A stretch of 64,000 nt of DNA from a bacterium (lineage in GTDB: Bacteria; Armatimonadota; Abditibacteriia; Abditibacteriales; Abditibacteriaceae): positions 1-64,000 of the forward strand of contig SDZD01000027.1 in assembly GCA_004172935.1 (NCBI GenBank), read 5' to 3'. The number at the start of each line of letters is the position of its first letter. The first letter of the stretch is position 1. Below are positions 43,814 through 51,418 of the stretch, piece by piece. Under the pieces are notes generated by a model. The model was not told the DNA's origin. It did no database searches and was given only the letters and a program-made list of their open reading frames with translations. The position numbers and the translations under genes are program-made.

Positions 43814-44725
43814 GTGACATCGAACTTCGCTCTGGCTATTCATGGTGGTGCAGGCAACATCACCCCGCAAAATCTTTCTCCCGAATTGGAACAGGAAAGC
43901 CTCGCCGCTTTGCAAGGCGTGCTGGAAATGGGCTATTCGCTGCTCAGTGAGGGGGGAAAGAGTCTGGATGTGGTCGAGGCCGCTGTGCGGATGCTGGAAG
44001 ATTCGCCGCTGTTCAATGCGGGCAAGGGCGCTTGTTTCAATCACGAAGGGCAAAACGAACTTGATGCCTCCATTATGGATGGGCACACTTTGCAAGCCGG
44101 GGCGGTTGCTGGAATCACCACCATTCGTAATCCCATCAGCGCGGCGCGTGCTGTCATGGAGCGTTCGCCTCATGTGCTACTCATCGGTTCGGGAGCCGAA
44201 CGATTCGCCGCCGAGCAAGATTTGGAGATCGTCGACCCCTCGTACTTTCACACTATGCGACAGTACGAGCGTTGGGAACTAGCCCGCCGCGAAAATCGAT
44301 TGGGCGAAGAAAAAATGGGCACGGTTGGGGCTGTTGCCTTCGATGCCCACGGAAATTTAGCTGCCGCGACCTCGACCGGGGGCATGGTCAACAAGCGCTA
44401 TGGGCGTGTGGGCGATTCGCCCATCATAGGCGCGGGTACCTACGCCAATAACGCCACCTGCGCAGTCTCGGCGACCGGACATGGCGAGCATTTCATCCGT
44501 AATGTTGTGGCTTACGATATTTCGGTTTTGATGGATTACAAGGGATTGTCGCTGCAAGAAGCCGTTGATGAAGTCGTGTTGGGTAAGTTGGTTCGCAGTG
44601 GCGGCGACGGCGGAGTTATTGCCGTTGATAATGGTGGCGCTGTCTCAATCGTCTTCAACTCGGCGGGCATGTATCGCGGCCAAATCGGCGCTGATGGCGT
44701 TGCCAGCGTGAATATCTTCAAATAA
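43814..44725 (+). CDS. iaaA: Isoaspartyl peptidase / plant-type L-asparaginase
   Basis: A 303-aa Ntn-hydrolase. The precursor is cut before Thr170 (EEKMG/TVGAVAFD), which becomes the nucleophile. AIHGGAG at the N terminus, ATSTGGM and GDSPIIGAGTYANN are family signatures. It hydrolyses beta-aspartyl dipeptides, which arise from damaged proteins or from cyanophycin (beta-Asp-Arg), and asparagine to a lesser extent. GTG start with no Shine-Dalgarno. A terminator follows. Confidence 0.93.
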   Translation: MTSNFALAIHGGAGNITPQNLSPELEQESLAALQGVLEMGYSLLSEGGKSLDVVEAAVRMLEDSPLFNAGKGACFNHEGQNELDASIMDGHTLQAGAVAGITTIRNPISAARAVMERSPHVLLIGSGAERFAAEQDLEIVDPSYFHTMRQYERWELARRENRLGEEKMGTVGAVAFDAHGNLAAATSTGGMVNKRYGRVGDSPIIGAGTYANNATCAVSATGHGEHFIRNVVAYDISVLMDYKGLSLQEAVDEVVLGKLVRSGGDGGVIAVDNGGAVSIVFNSAGMYRGQIGADGVASVNIFK

Positions 44726-44790
44726 CCCGTAGTGCCACTGTCACCCCTTTTGGAGACCCACGCATTTTTTCTTAATCTTCGCTCAAATAG

Positions 44791-44821
44791 GGCGCACTAA
44801 CACAAGTTAGTGTGCCTTTTT
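44791..44821 (+). terminator. rho-independent terminator after iaaA
   Basis: An 11-bp stem with one G-T pair (44791-44801 with 44806-44816), then TTTTT. Confidence 0.85.
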
Positions 44822-44881
44822 GAAATGCACATTTAACCTCGTGTTGCCTTCTTCAAAATGAGTTTGAATTAGGCTCTAATA

Positions 44882-47317
44882 GTGATTGAATCCCGAACTG
44901 AAGAAGCCTTTGGTGCGCCTGGTATCGAACCACGTTGGACGAACGGTGCCAAAGAGGGCGTTGGAACGGCTTATGCCGCTTCCGCGCGCATCTGGTTCAC
45001 GCTATGGAATGGCGTGTTAACCGAGGTGTATTACCCAACCATCGACCTCCCCCAGATACGCGATCTACAGCTCCTCTTCTCCGATGGCAAGTCGTTCTGT
45101 CACGAAGAAAAACGCGATTTCGTTAACCGCATCGAGCGCCTCGAACCCGGCCTCGGTTACCGTTTAATTAACACCCACCACTCCAACTCGTACCGCATCG
45201 TCAAAGAGGTCATCACCGACCCGCATCTGGCTTGTGTGCTGATGAACTGCCGCATTGAGGGCGATCCGGCAATTGTCGAGAATCTCAACATCTATGCGCT
45301 TTGTGCCCCACACCTCAATGGTGGTGGCGCCGACAATACCGCGATGGTGCGCGAAGTCGCGGGAAAGACCATCCTGTGCGCCATGAAAAAGGGCGGTGAA
45401 CTTACTGACAGCCAGGCATGGTTGGCGCTCGGTTGCAATGTGCCCTTTGGCAAAACGGGTGTTGGCTTCGTGGGTGCCAGCGATGGCTGGACCGACCTGC
45501 ACGACGATTACAAGTTCGATTGCACCTTCACCAAGGCATCGCATGGTAACGTCGCTCTCACCGGAGAAATTCTTGCTCCCTATGAGCGCGGCGTTCGCGA
45601 GTTCACTATCACTCTGGCTTTTGGTTCTGGCAAGCACTCTGCCGACACCACATTGCTACAAAGCCTCAGCACACCTTACGCCCACCACCGCGACCGCTTT
45701 TTCACGCAGTGGCAGCGCCCGCAGCGCCACATCATCGGCGATTTGTCCTCGCAAAGTGGCGATGGTGGAAAACTATTGCGCTCCAGCTATAACGTGTTGC
45801 TTGCGCACGAAGACAAGCGCTTCCCCGGTGCGCTCATCGCCTCCATGTCCATTCCCTGGGGCGAAGCCAAAAACGACGAAGATACCGGAGGCTATCACCT
45901 CGTGTGGCCGCGCGACATGGTCAACTCGGCGACCGGTTTGTTGGCCGCAGGTCAAAGCGAAACCGCCTCGCGTGCGCTGATCTATCTGGCCGCTTCGCAG
46001 TTCCCAGATGGTAGCTTCGCGCAGAACTTCTGGATTGATGGAAAACCTTACTGGCTCGGCTTGCAGTTGGACGAAGTGGCTTTCCCGCTTCTGCTCGCGC
46101 GCAAACTGCAAGAGATTGCTGCCCTTAAGGGCTTCGATCCTATGCCACTGGTGACACGCGCGGCCCGCTTCCTCGTCATTAATGGCCCCGTCACCGGGCA
46201 AGAGCGTTGGGAAGAGGCCAGTGGCCTATCGCCTTCGACCCTCGCTGCCGTCATTGCGGGCCTTTTGAGTGCCAGTGGCTTTTTACGCGAGATGGACGAT
46301 GAGAAAAGCGCCCAATTCCTCGACGATTATGCCGACTGGCTCGAAGGCAACCTCGACCGTTGGTGCGCGACCGAAGAAGGCGAACTGTTGGAAGGCGAAC
46401 CCCGCCACTATGTCCGCATCAATCCGCTGGGACTTGGCTCGGAGTTGCCCGAAAACCCGCCTTGCGACGAAGAGTACGAACTGACCAGCCAGGAGCCGGG
46501 CACTGATAAAGTGCGCCGTGCCCGCGAAGTGTTCGATGGTGGCTTCCTCGAACTCGTCCGCTACGGCATTCGTCGCCCCGACGATCCGTTGGTGCGTTCC
46601 TCGGTCAAAGTGTTGGATGCCGTTCTATTGGCCGACACACCGCGTGGTGCTTGCTTCTGGCGTTACAATGGCGATGGCTATGGTCAGCGCGACGACGGCA
46701 ACCCTTACCACTCGCACTGGGGGGTTGGGCGCCCTTGGCCGTTGCTGGGTGGCGAGCGCGGCCATTATGAAGTGGCTCTTGGTTGGGATCACGGTGGCAA
46801 CCCCGACCGCTGGATTTGGTCGCTCGAAGGTTTCGCTTCGAGTGCCGGATTGTTGCCCGAACAAATTTGGGATTTGCCCGACCTACCCGCCAAACACCTT
46901 GAAACGGGCCGCTCGACGGGTGCCGCTCGTCCTTTGGCCTGGGCACACGCCGAATACATCAAGTTGCTGCGCTCCAAACGCGATGGCCGCATCTTCGATA
47001 CCGTCAATGAAGCAAGTGCCCGTTATGTTGAGGGCAGAATCGAACCTCGCCGCGATTTGCTGATGTGGGGGCCGAAATTCCCTTCGCGGGCCATCTCACA
47101 AAATTGCACTCTGCGCGTCATACGCGGTGAAAAGTTCATTGTGCTGTGGGCACTTGATGGCTGGAAAACCAGGCACGAGTCCGAGTCGATTTCCACCCCG
47201 ATTGGTGTGCATTATTACGACTTGCCCGCGCCCAAAGTCGGCGAAAAGTTGGAGTGGACATTCCGCGTTGGCGATAACTGGGAAGGCCGCAACTTCGAGA
47301 TCATCGGCAAAGAGTAG
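44882..47317 (+). CDS. GH15 glucoamylase-family protein
   Basis: An 811-aa enzyme that releases glucose from alpha-glucan non-reducing ends. The N-terminal beta-sandwich domain of bacterial GH15 is at ~15-275. The (alpha/alpha)6 barrel is at ~295-690 with YHLVWPRDMVNSATGLLAAG, acid region RWEEASGLSPSTLAAVIAG (Glu444/445) and LGGERGHYEVALG (catalytic-base Glu ~629). A C-terminal beta-domain of ~100 residues follows. There is no signal peptide, so it probably acts on internal glycogen-like glucan. GTG start with TAGGCT 6 nt upstream. Ends at a shared terminator. Confidence 0.92.
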   Translation: MIESRTEEAFGAPGIEPRWTNGAKEGVGTAYAASARIWFTLWNGVLTEVYYPTIDLPQIRDLQLLFSDGKSFCHEEKRDFVNRIERLEPGLGYRLINTHHSNSYRIVKEVITDPHLACVLMNCRIEGDPAIVENLNIYALCAPHLNGGGADNTAMVREVAGKTILCAMKKGGELTDSQAWLALGCNVPFGKTGVGFVGASDGWTDLHDDYKFDCTFTKASHGNVALTGEILAPYERGVREFTITLAFGSGKHSADTTLLQSLSTPYAHHRDRFFTQWQRPQRHIIGDLSSQSGDGGKLLRSSYNVLLAHEDKRFPGALIASMSIPWGEAKNDEDTGGYHLVWPRDMVNSATGLLAAGQSETASRALIYLAASQFPDGSFAQNFWIDGKPYWLGLQLDEVAFPLLLARKLQEIAALKGFDPMPLVTRAARFLVINGPVTGQERWEEASGLSPSTLAAVIAGLLSASGFLREMDDEKSAQFLDDYADWLEGNLDRWCATEEGELLEGEPRHYVRINPLGLGSELPENPPCDEEYELTSQEPGTDKVRRAREVFDGGFLELVRYGIRRPDDPLVRSSVKVLDAVLLADTPRGACFWRYNGDGYGQRDDGNPYHSHWGVGRPWPLLGGERGHYEVALGWDHGGNPDRWIWSLEGFASSAGLLPEQIWDLPDLPAKHLETGRSTGAARPLAWAHAEYIKLLRSKRDGRIFDTVNEASARYVEGRIEPRRDLLMWGPKFPSRAISQNCTLRVIRGEKFIVLWALDGWKTRHESESISTPIGVHYYDLPAPKVGEKLEWTFRVGDNWEGRNFEIIGKE

Positions 47318-47381
47318 GTTTTCAGGGGGTGAATTTCGTGTTCGCCCTCGAACTGCCTGTTAGAGTCTGGTGACAAACGCC

Positions 47382-47415
47382 AAAAGCGCCTCGATCTTAG
47401 GATCGGGGCGCTTTT
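47382..47415. terminator. bidirectional terminator between GH15 and Roadblock genes
   Basis: A 15-bp stem with one G-T pair (47382-47396 with 47401-47415), TTAG loop, between convergent genes. Confidence 0.88.
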
Positions 47416-47431
47416 CATTTGGTTGCAAAGA

Positions 47432-48403
47432 TTAGATGTGCAAATCTTTCTCGACGGCAGCAAGCTTGTAGCGAGCCATCGCCAGGTTGGCGCTGGAGCG
47501 GTTGAGTACCAGGTACACGAAGATTTCGGGGTTCTTGGCGAGCGGGCGGATGATGTGGTACTGGGAGTTGAGCGAGATCAGGATGTCCTCGATGCTCTCA
47601 CGCAGGTTGAGTGCCTTCATCACTTTGAGTTTGGAGCGGACAACTTCCGAGTTACCAGCAGCAGCAACTTCGAGGTTGAGAGGGCCGCCGCCAGCAGTGC
47701 CCATAGCCATGCCGGAGTTGCCATCCACAAGGGCGACAGCGACAGCGCCGTCAATTTGCATCAGTTCGTTAAGCGATTCTTTAAGATTGTTAGCCATAGA
47801 GATTTGGTAGGGCTCTGGAGTAGAGCCAATAATTGGTTGAATATCTGGTGCGAAGCTAACTGCTACATCCTCGGACTGAGATTCGGCGATTGGTTCGGGT
47901 TTAGTAGAAGAGAGGCCGCATTCAGGAACATAAACCTGAATTGACTCCGGCGAACTCGCTGCTTCTGGTTCCTGAACTAAAACTGGTTCGGGAACAGCGA
48001 CAGGTTCGGGAACAGCGATAGGTTCAGGTTCAGGTGCCACTTCGGCAACAGCAATTGCTTCCACTTCGGCTAACAGCCACTGTGACTGCGCTTTTGGCGA
48101 GCTTGCATGAGTGATGGTTGGTCCGTATCCCCGTTGGCGTCGCACCTGGGGGCCGGCCATACCTTCGCATGTAATGACCAATTCCTCGACTTCTTCCGTT
48201 GTCCTTTCGTCGACAGCGGGTGGTTCCATGACCATTGTGGAAGAGGGGGCGGCTGCTTCCGGGAGAGGAAAATCGGCGCTTGATATTTTTCCCTGCGACC
48301 CGTTTGCATCTGGCGCAATGTCAAACGACATCCCGCTTAATCCGCGTTTGATCTTGGAGAAAAAACCAACTTTATTGACGATTTCCTGTTCTTCTGTATT
48401 CAT
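47432..48403 (-). CDS. Roadblock/LC7 domain protein with long disordered N terminus
   Basis: A 323-aa protein. The C-terminal ~120 residues (from ANNLKESLNELMQIDGAVAVALVDGNSGMAMG) are a Roadblock/LC7 domain, the dimeric fold found in MglB-type GTPase regulators and dynein light chains. The first ~200 residues are low complexity, with Pro-Glu repeats (APEPEPIAVPEPVAVPEP), and are likely disordered. Start ATG has a good AGAAGGTGAT ribosome site. No small GTPase (MglA-like) is next to it. An internal ATG (MANNLKES) could give the domain alone. Possible roles in polarity, vesicle or signalling functions are speculative. Confidence 0.83.
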   Translation of the reverse strand: MNTEEQEIVNKVGFFSKIKRGLSGMSFDIAPDANGSQGKISSADFPLPEAAAPSSTMVMEPPAVDERTTEEVEELVITCEGMAGPQVRRQRGYGPTITHASSPKAQSQWLLAEVEAIAVAEVAPEPEPIAVPEPVAVPEPVLVQEPEAASSPESIQVYVPECGLSSTKPEPIAESQSEDVAVSFAPDIQPIIGSTPEPYQISMANNLKESLNELMQIDGAVAVALVDGNSGMAMGTAGGGPLNLEVAAAGNSEVVRSKLKVMKALNLRESIEDILISLNSQYHIIRPLAKNPEIFVYLVLNRSSANLAMARYKLAAVEKDLHI

Positions 48404-49050
48404 GGGGTATCACCTTCTGTATCGACCTATTCCGAATGTACGTGTTTACGTAGCGTGTATTCACTAACGCACAGCGCCCCATGTTCGCATCTATCTTGCC
48501 AATAACCTATATCTGGGAAAGTGTTGAGAAATATATCTTTGAGGGTTTTCACCGTTGCCAGAGCAGTCTTGGAAATTGTAGCTGCTCATTAATTGGCTAT
48601 TTTCTCTGTATTTGAGGGAAATCCCTTTGAAAAATTTTAATTTTGCGGGATATTCACTCTTGCAATTTCTTAGACAGACTGTACCCAATTCAATCGGGTT
48701 CCTGGAAATGTAAATTAATTTACATTCAGCAAACTCTGATGGCTTCCGTAAAAAAATATGCCTCAATAAGATAACAAATCCAACTCCACCAATGCCATAC
48801 CATGAATAAACGAAATTTGAAATAAATTTCCCGTTAAAAAAATATATACGCCCTGTAAAAATGCATTTTGGGGGTATTCCCGGTCAGAGAGGCTTATGGC
48901 GGTTCGGAAGCCTTTTCGCAGAGGAAAACCGTCCTCTTGTCCCAATTCAAGCGTGAAAACGGGAGAAACACAGAGGGCAGGGGCGAATTTAACAGCTTGC
49001 GCCTAGTTTGCTAACACACCATCAAGTATCAATTAGCAGGCCAAAAAAAT
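48404..49050. other. AT-rich gene-poor stretch
   Basis: About 650 bp, clearly more AT-rich than its surroundings between 48480 and 48900. Two short minus-strand frames (91 and 60 codons) lack ribosome sites and any recognisable motif, so I do not call them genes. It separates the Roadblock gene from the permuted tRNA-like unit. Confidence 0.5.
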
Positions 49051-49068
49051 TATAAAAAGAGATGAGAA

Positions 49069-49110
49069 TTAAAAAGCGAAACCGAGGGAAGTATCCATTC
49101 CCCCGGCTTC
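49069..49110 (-). terminator. terminator of the permuted tRNA-like transcript
   Basis: A 13-bp stem with two G-T pairs (49110-49098 with 49090-49078), 7-nt loop and a TTTTT tract at 49075-49071 on the minus strand. It lies about 55 nt beyond the second 5' half. Confidence 0.85.
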
Positions 49111-49164
49111 TAGATGCCGTGATTTGCATCGCCGATGACATTTAAGGTTTTGCAGAAATTAAAG

Positions 49165-49247
49165 CCACACGTCATATCACTTGACCACCCTCACAGAATA
49201 AGAAAAAGTCTGGAGTGAGGGGAGGGAATCAAACCCCCGCTTTGTGG
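49165..49247 (-). tRNA. Circularly permuted tRNA-like gene B (isotype uncertain, Gly-like)
   Basis: On the minus strand the 3' half comes first. Anticodon-stem 3' strand CCACA (49247-49243), variable loop AAGC, T stem and loop GGGGG/TTTGATT/CCCTC, acceptor CCCTCAC (49221-49215), discriminator T and encoded CCA (49213-49211). After a 16-nt linker come acceptor GTGAGGG (49194-49188), T8-G9, D arm GTCA/AGTGATA/TGAC, G26 and TGTGG (49169-49165). The acceptor stem pairs 7 of 7 and the anticodon stem 5 of 5. U8-A14 and G15-C48 are kept. G19-C56 is replaced by A19-U56. The halves continue outward into further paired helices (49281-49117). The anticodon cannot be fixed because the loop is split; T73 and the D arm recall tRNA-Gly. 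CTTTAAT on the 5' side is an alternative loop. Confidence 0.6.
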
Positions 49248-49319
49248 AAGGGCGCAAAACCGCTCGATCCGGCGAACACGGAGAATGCACAACTTGTGAG
49301 GAACATCTTGAGATTCAAA

Positions 49320-49416
49320 CCAACCGAAAACTCCATAGTTCCCGTGCGTCTACCGTTCCGCCATCCGCGCATGAAAATTGAAAGTGCGCGGAGCAGGATT
49401 CGAACCTGCACGTTGG
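49320..49416 (-). tRNA. Circularly permuted tRNA-like gene A (leucine-type, class II)
   Basis: On the minus strand the order is: variable-arm 3' strand CCAAC (49416-49412), T48, T arm GCAGG/TTCGAAT/CCTGC, acceptor TCCGCGC (49392-49386), A73 (no CCA encoded). A 14-nt linker (49384-49371) follows, then acceptor GCGCGGA (49370-49364), T8-G9, and the leucine-type D arm GCG/GAACGGTAGA/CGC. Next come A26, a hairpin CGGGAAC/TATGGA/GTTTTCG, and variable-arm 5' strand GTTGG (49324-49320). The acceptor stem pairs 7 of 7, and G18-G19, C56 and A15-U48 are intact. Joined through the variable arm, the length is about that of a normal tRNA-Leu. The anticodon arm is odd (7-bp stem, 6-nt loop), so no anticodon is assigned. 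Confidence 0.55.
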
Positions 49417-49459
49417 CTGCTTCAACTTGTTCTTGAAATTGAGCTTGCCTCGATAATAA

Positions 49460-49488
49460 ATTTTACCGCATCGGTTACAAGCCAACAA
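49460..49488 (-). promoter_or_regulatory. promoter of the permuted tRNA-like transcript
   Basis: On the minus strand TTGTTG (49488-49483), a 17-nt spacer, then TAAAAT (49465-49460); predicted start near 49452. The -35 box overlaps the T tract of the preceding terminator, so the unit is insulated from the upstream gene. Confidence 0.65.
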
Positions 49489-49522
49489 AAAGGGGGACGA
49501 ACCGTGTTGTTCGTCCCCCTTT
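49489..49522 (-). terminator. terminator of the DUF7873-like gene
   Basis: A perfect 14-bp stem (49489-49502 with 49509-49522) with a TTTTTG run on the minus strand. Confidence 0.9.
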
Positions 49523-49538
49523 GAATGTCACTGCGAAA

Positions 49539-50270
49539 TTAGCGCAGCAAGTAGCCGAATAGTGTCGCCCCGACATTCTTTTCGGGGGCTTCCGAATCGT
49601 TCGCCTGTTCGCGCGCGAATTTCACGGCTTGCGACAGTTTCTCTATGCGTTCCAGCAACTCGCGCTTACGCGGAATCGGCAGGGCGCCCGACTGTTTGAC
49701 CGTATCCCAGTAGCCAACGACTATGTCTTCGGTGATGAGCTGGGTTTGCGCCGGATGTTTTTCGGTGGCCTCATACATCACAATTGGGCGCTGCACCTTT
49801 TTGGTGCGTTGCGTTGCGATAGAAACCGTTTTATATAGCCCGGAGTTCGGGTCGCTCAACCAGTCGTCGGCTGGGTCGAGCGTTGGCATTTTATCGACGA
49901 AGGTATGCAAGTCGGTCAGTTGCTTTTCCAGGAACAGCAAGAACGGCACGGGGGCTTGCGCGATGAGTGTTTGACCATCGACCACGACATCCGCAAATGC
50001 TGAACAGTTGGCGAAGTCCTTGGTCGCCGTCACGTCGAACAGCTCGCCCAGCAATTTGGCGACTTGTCCGAGGACATCGGTCGCTTCCATTTGCACGCGC
50101 TTCTGTTCGGGCGGGTAATCTTCGCCTTCCTCGTCGCGCTTGCGATAGTTTTTGGAAAATCCGGTGAACAATTCACCCTTCTGGGAGTTTTTGTGCAAAT
50201 CGGTGAAGTCGCCATAAACGCGCGATTTAACCGACTTTTCGATGGCCACAATTTGATTAAGTTTGGGCAT
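49539..50270 (-). CDS. Conserved protein of unknown function (DUF7873-like)
   Basis: A 243-aa cytosolic protein. The conserved features I recognise from actinobacterial and other homologues are LNQIVAIEKSVKSRVYGDFTDLH, DVTATKDFANCSAFADVVVDG, PFLLFLEKQLTDLHTFVDKMPTLDPADDW, KHPAQTQLITEDIVVGYWDTVKQSGALP, and a C-terminal LLERIEKLSQAVKFAREQAN helix. Function is unknown. The ATG at 50270 is chosen over a longer frame because AAGGA lies 11 nt upstream and homologues begin MPKLNQI. Own terminator. Confidence 0.78.
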   Translation of the reverse strand: MPKLNQIVAIEKSVKSRVYGDFTDLHKNSQKGELFTGFSKNYRKRDEEGEDYPPEQKRVQMEATDVLGQVAKLLGELFDVTATKDFANCSAFADVVVDGQTLIAQAPVPFLLFLEKQLTDLHTFVDKMPTLDPADDWLSDPNSGLYKTVSIATQRTKKVQRPIVMYEATEKHPAQTQLITEDIVVGYWDTVKQSGALPIPRKRELLERIEKLSQAVKFAREQANDSEAPEKNVGATLFGYLLR

Positions 50271-50343
50271 GAGAGGTTGTTTCCTTTGTAATAGTGATTG
50301 TACAGTGTGACTTATCACACTAATCGTGCGACCCGCTGCATTC

Positions 50344-50808
50344 TTATAAAATGCCGTCGAGTAGTTCGCGCGATTGCTCGTCGAGGGCGTTCAAATCGGC
50401 GAAGTCGAAGCGGTTGCCGTCCACGTCCAGCATCATCAAGCGCGACTCTCCATAAAAGAGGGCGTTGGTCGAAAGGTTATTCGCGACAAATTCGCGGCGT
50501 CCCCGGTCGGTATCGACCACGAAGTAGGCCACACCACCGTCTTCGCGCACCGATTCGATGCGCGCCACACGCGCCGTCAAATCGCGGCGCTTCATTTCTT
50601 CCTGCGCCGCTGTCCACGAGTCGGCATCCAACTCCTGCTGTGGATTGACGAGCAGCGCCAATTCCTTATCTTTGGAGTCGAGTAGCGCCAGATAGCGGTT
50701 GGGGCGCGAGAGCGGTGAGGCCCACACGGGCTTCACGTTCCACGCGCACTTGTCGCCTTCGATATGGGCGCACAGCCACTGCTCGCGCCGAAAAAGTTCA
50801 ATCTTCAT
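50344..50808 (-). CDS. DUF1854 domain protein
   Basis: A 154-aa soluble protein of the DUF1854 family: PVWASPLSRPNRYLALLDSKDKELALL, a WTAAQEEMKRRDLTARVARIESV helix-strand, VVDTDRGRREFVANN, and the C-terminal FDFADLNALDEQSRELLDGIL. DUF1854 genes are usually next to an ABC exporter and are annotated as cyanophycin-metabolism-associated in some bacteria; such an exporter is three genes upstream here. Overlaps paiB by 11 bp. Confidence 0.82.
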   Translation of the reverse strand: MKIELFRREQWLCAHIEGDKCAWNVKPVWASPLSRPNRYLALLDSKDKELALLVNPQQELDADSWTAAQEEMKRRDLTARVARIESVREDGGVAYFVVDTDRGRREFVANNLSTNALFYGESRLMMLDVDGNRFDFADLNALDEQSRELLDGIL

Positions 50809-51415
50809 GGTTTGGGTTGAGGCGGCGCGTCCAGTCCGCGAGTTCGCTTTGACCTTCGTGTTCGAGTGCTCCGATCACGCCTTCAATGTCGGCGCGTGGT
50901 CGGTTCTGACTCAATTTAGCTTTGGCTTCAAGGCGAGTTACTTTCATCTCGAAGCCGACAATCGCTTTGCGCAAATTCTGCTGCCAGTCGGCGGGCGCCT
51001 CCAGGCGCCAGCGCGGGTTACGTGTGCTTTCGTATTTGTCGATGAGGCGCGTTAATAGCGCCTCGACTTGCTCATCGTCCTCAATAATGCGCGGCACGCC
51101 ATAGGCATGGACTACCACATAGTTCCATGTCGGCACCGCGAGTTCGGTTTCATACCACGAGGGCGAAATGTAGCCATGCGGGCCGCTAAAGATCACCAGC
51201 ACTTCGCGCTCATCGAAATTGCGCCACTGTTTATTGGCGCGTGCCATATGCGAAATCAGGGTTTGCGATTCGGCATCCCACTCGAACGGTAAATGCGAGG
51301 CTTCCAATCCGCCTTCGCCGTTCGAGACCAGAGCCGCGAACGAATTTTCGCTGATGAGGCGCCCGATGAGTTCGCTGTCTTCGAGAACGAACGATTTCGG
51401 TTGATACATGGGCAA
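50798..51415 (-). CDS. paiB: PaiB-type FMN-binding protein
   Basis: A 205-aa protein of the PaiB/FMN-binding split-barrel family (annotated as a transcriptional repressor of sporulation and protease genes in Bacillus). Recognisable: MPMYQPKSFVLED, HLPFEWDAESQTLISHMARANKQWR, VIFSGPHGYISPSWYE, VPTWNYVVVHAYG, and a C-terminal VGFEMKVTRLEAKAKLSQN. In Bacillus it pairs with the acetyltransferase PaiA; here a GNAT gene lies 3 bp upstream. Confidence 0.88.
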   Translation of the reverse strand: MPMYQPKSFVLEDSELIGRLISENSFAALVSNGEGGLEASHLPFEWDAESQTLISHMARANKQWRNFDEREVLVIFSGPHGYISPSWYETELAVPTWNYVVVHAYGVPRIIEDDEQVEALLTRLIDKYESTRNPRWRLEAPADWQQNLRKAIVGFEMKVTRLEAKAKLSQNRPRADIEGVIGALEHEGQSELADWTRRLNPNHED

Positions 51416-51418
51416 GCC

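Noticed and set aside
48491..48945. Two short minus-strand frames in the AT-rich gap
   Set aside because: No ribosome sites, no family resemblance, and composition like non-coding DNA.
49200..49420. Ordinary tandem tRNAs that have simply decayed
   Set aside because: The 5' and 3' acceptor strands pair perfectly across the short linkers, while no complementary strands are found in the normal order. Elbow and outer-helix pairing in unit B is also preserved.
49117..49452. A permuted two-piece tmRNA
   Set aside because: The order of parts is similar, but both units have real D stems and tRNA-type D loops, there are two units instead of one, no 3:70 G-U pair for alanine, and no recognisable tag reading frame.
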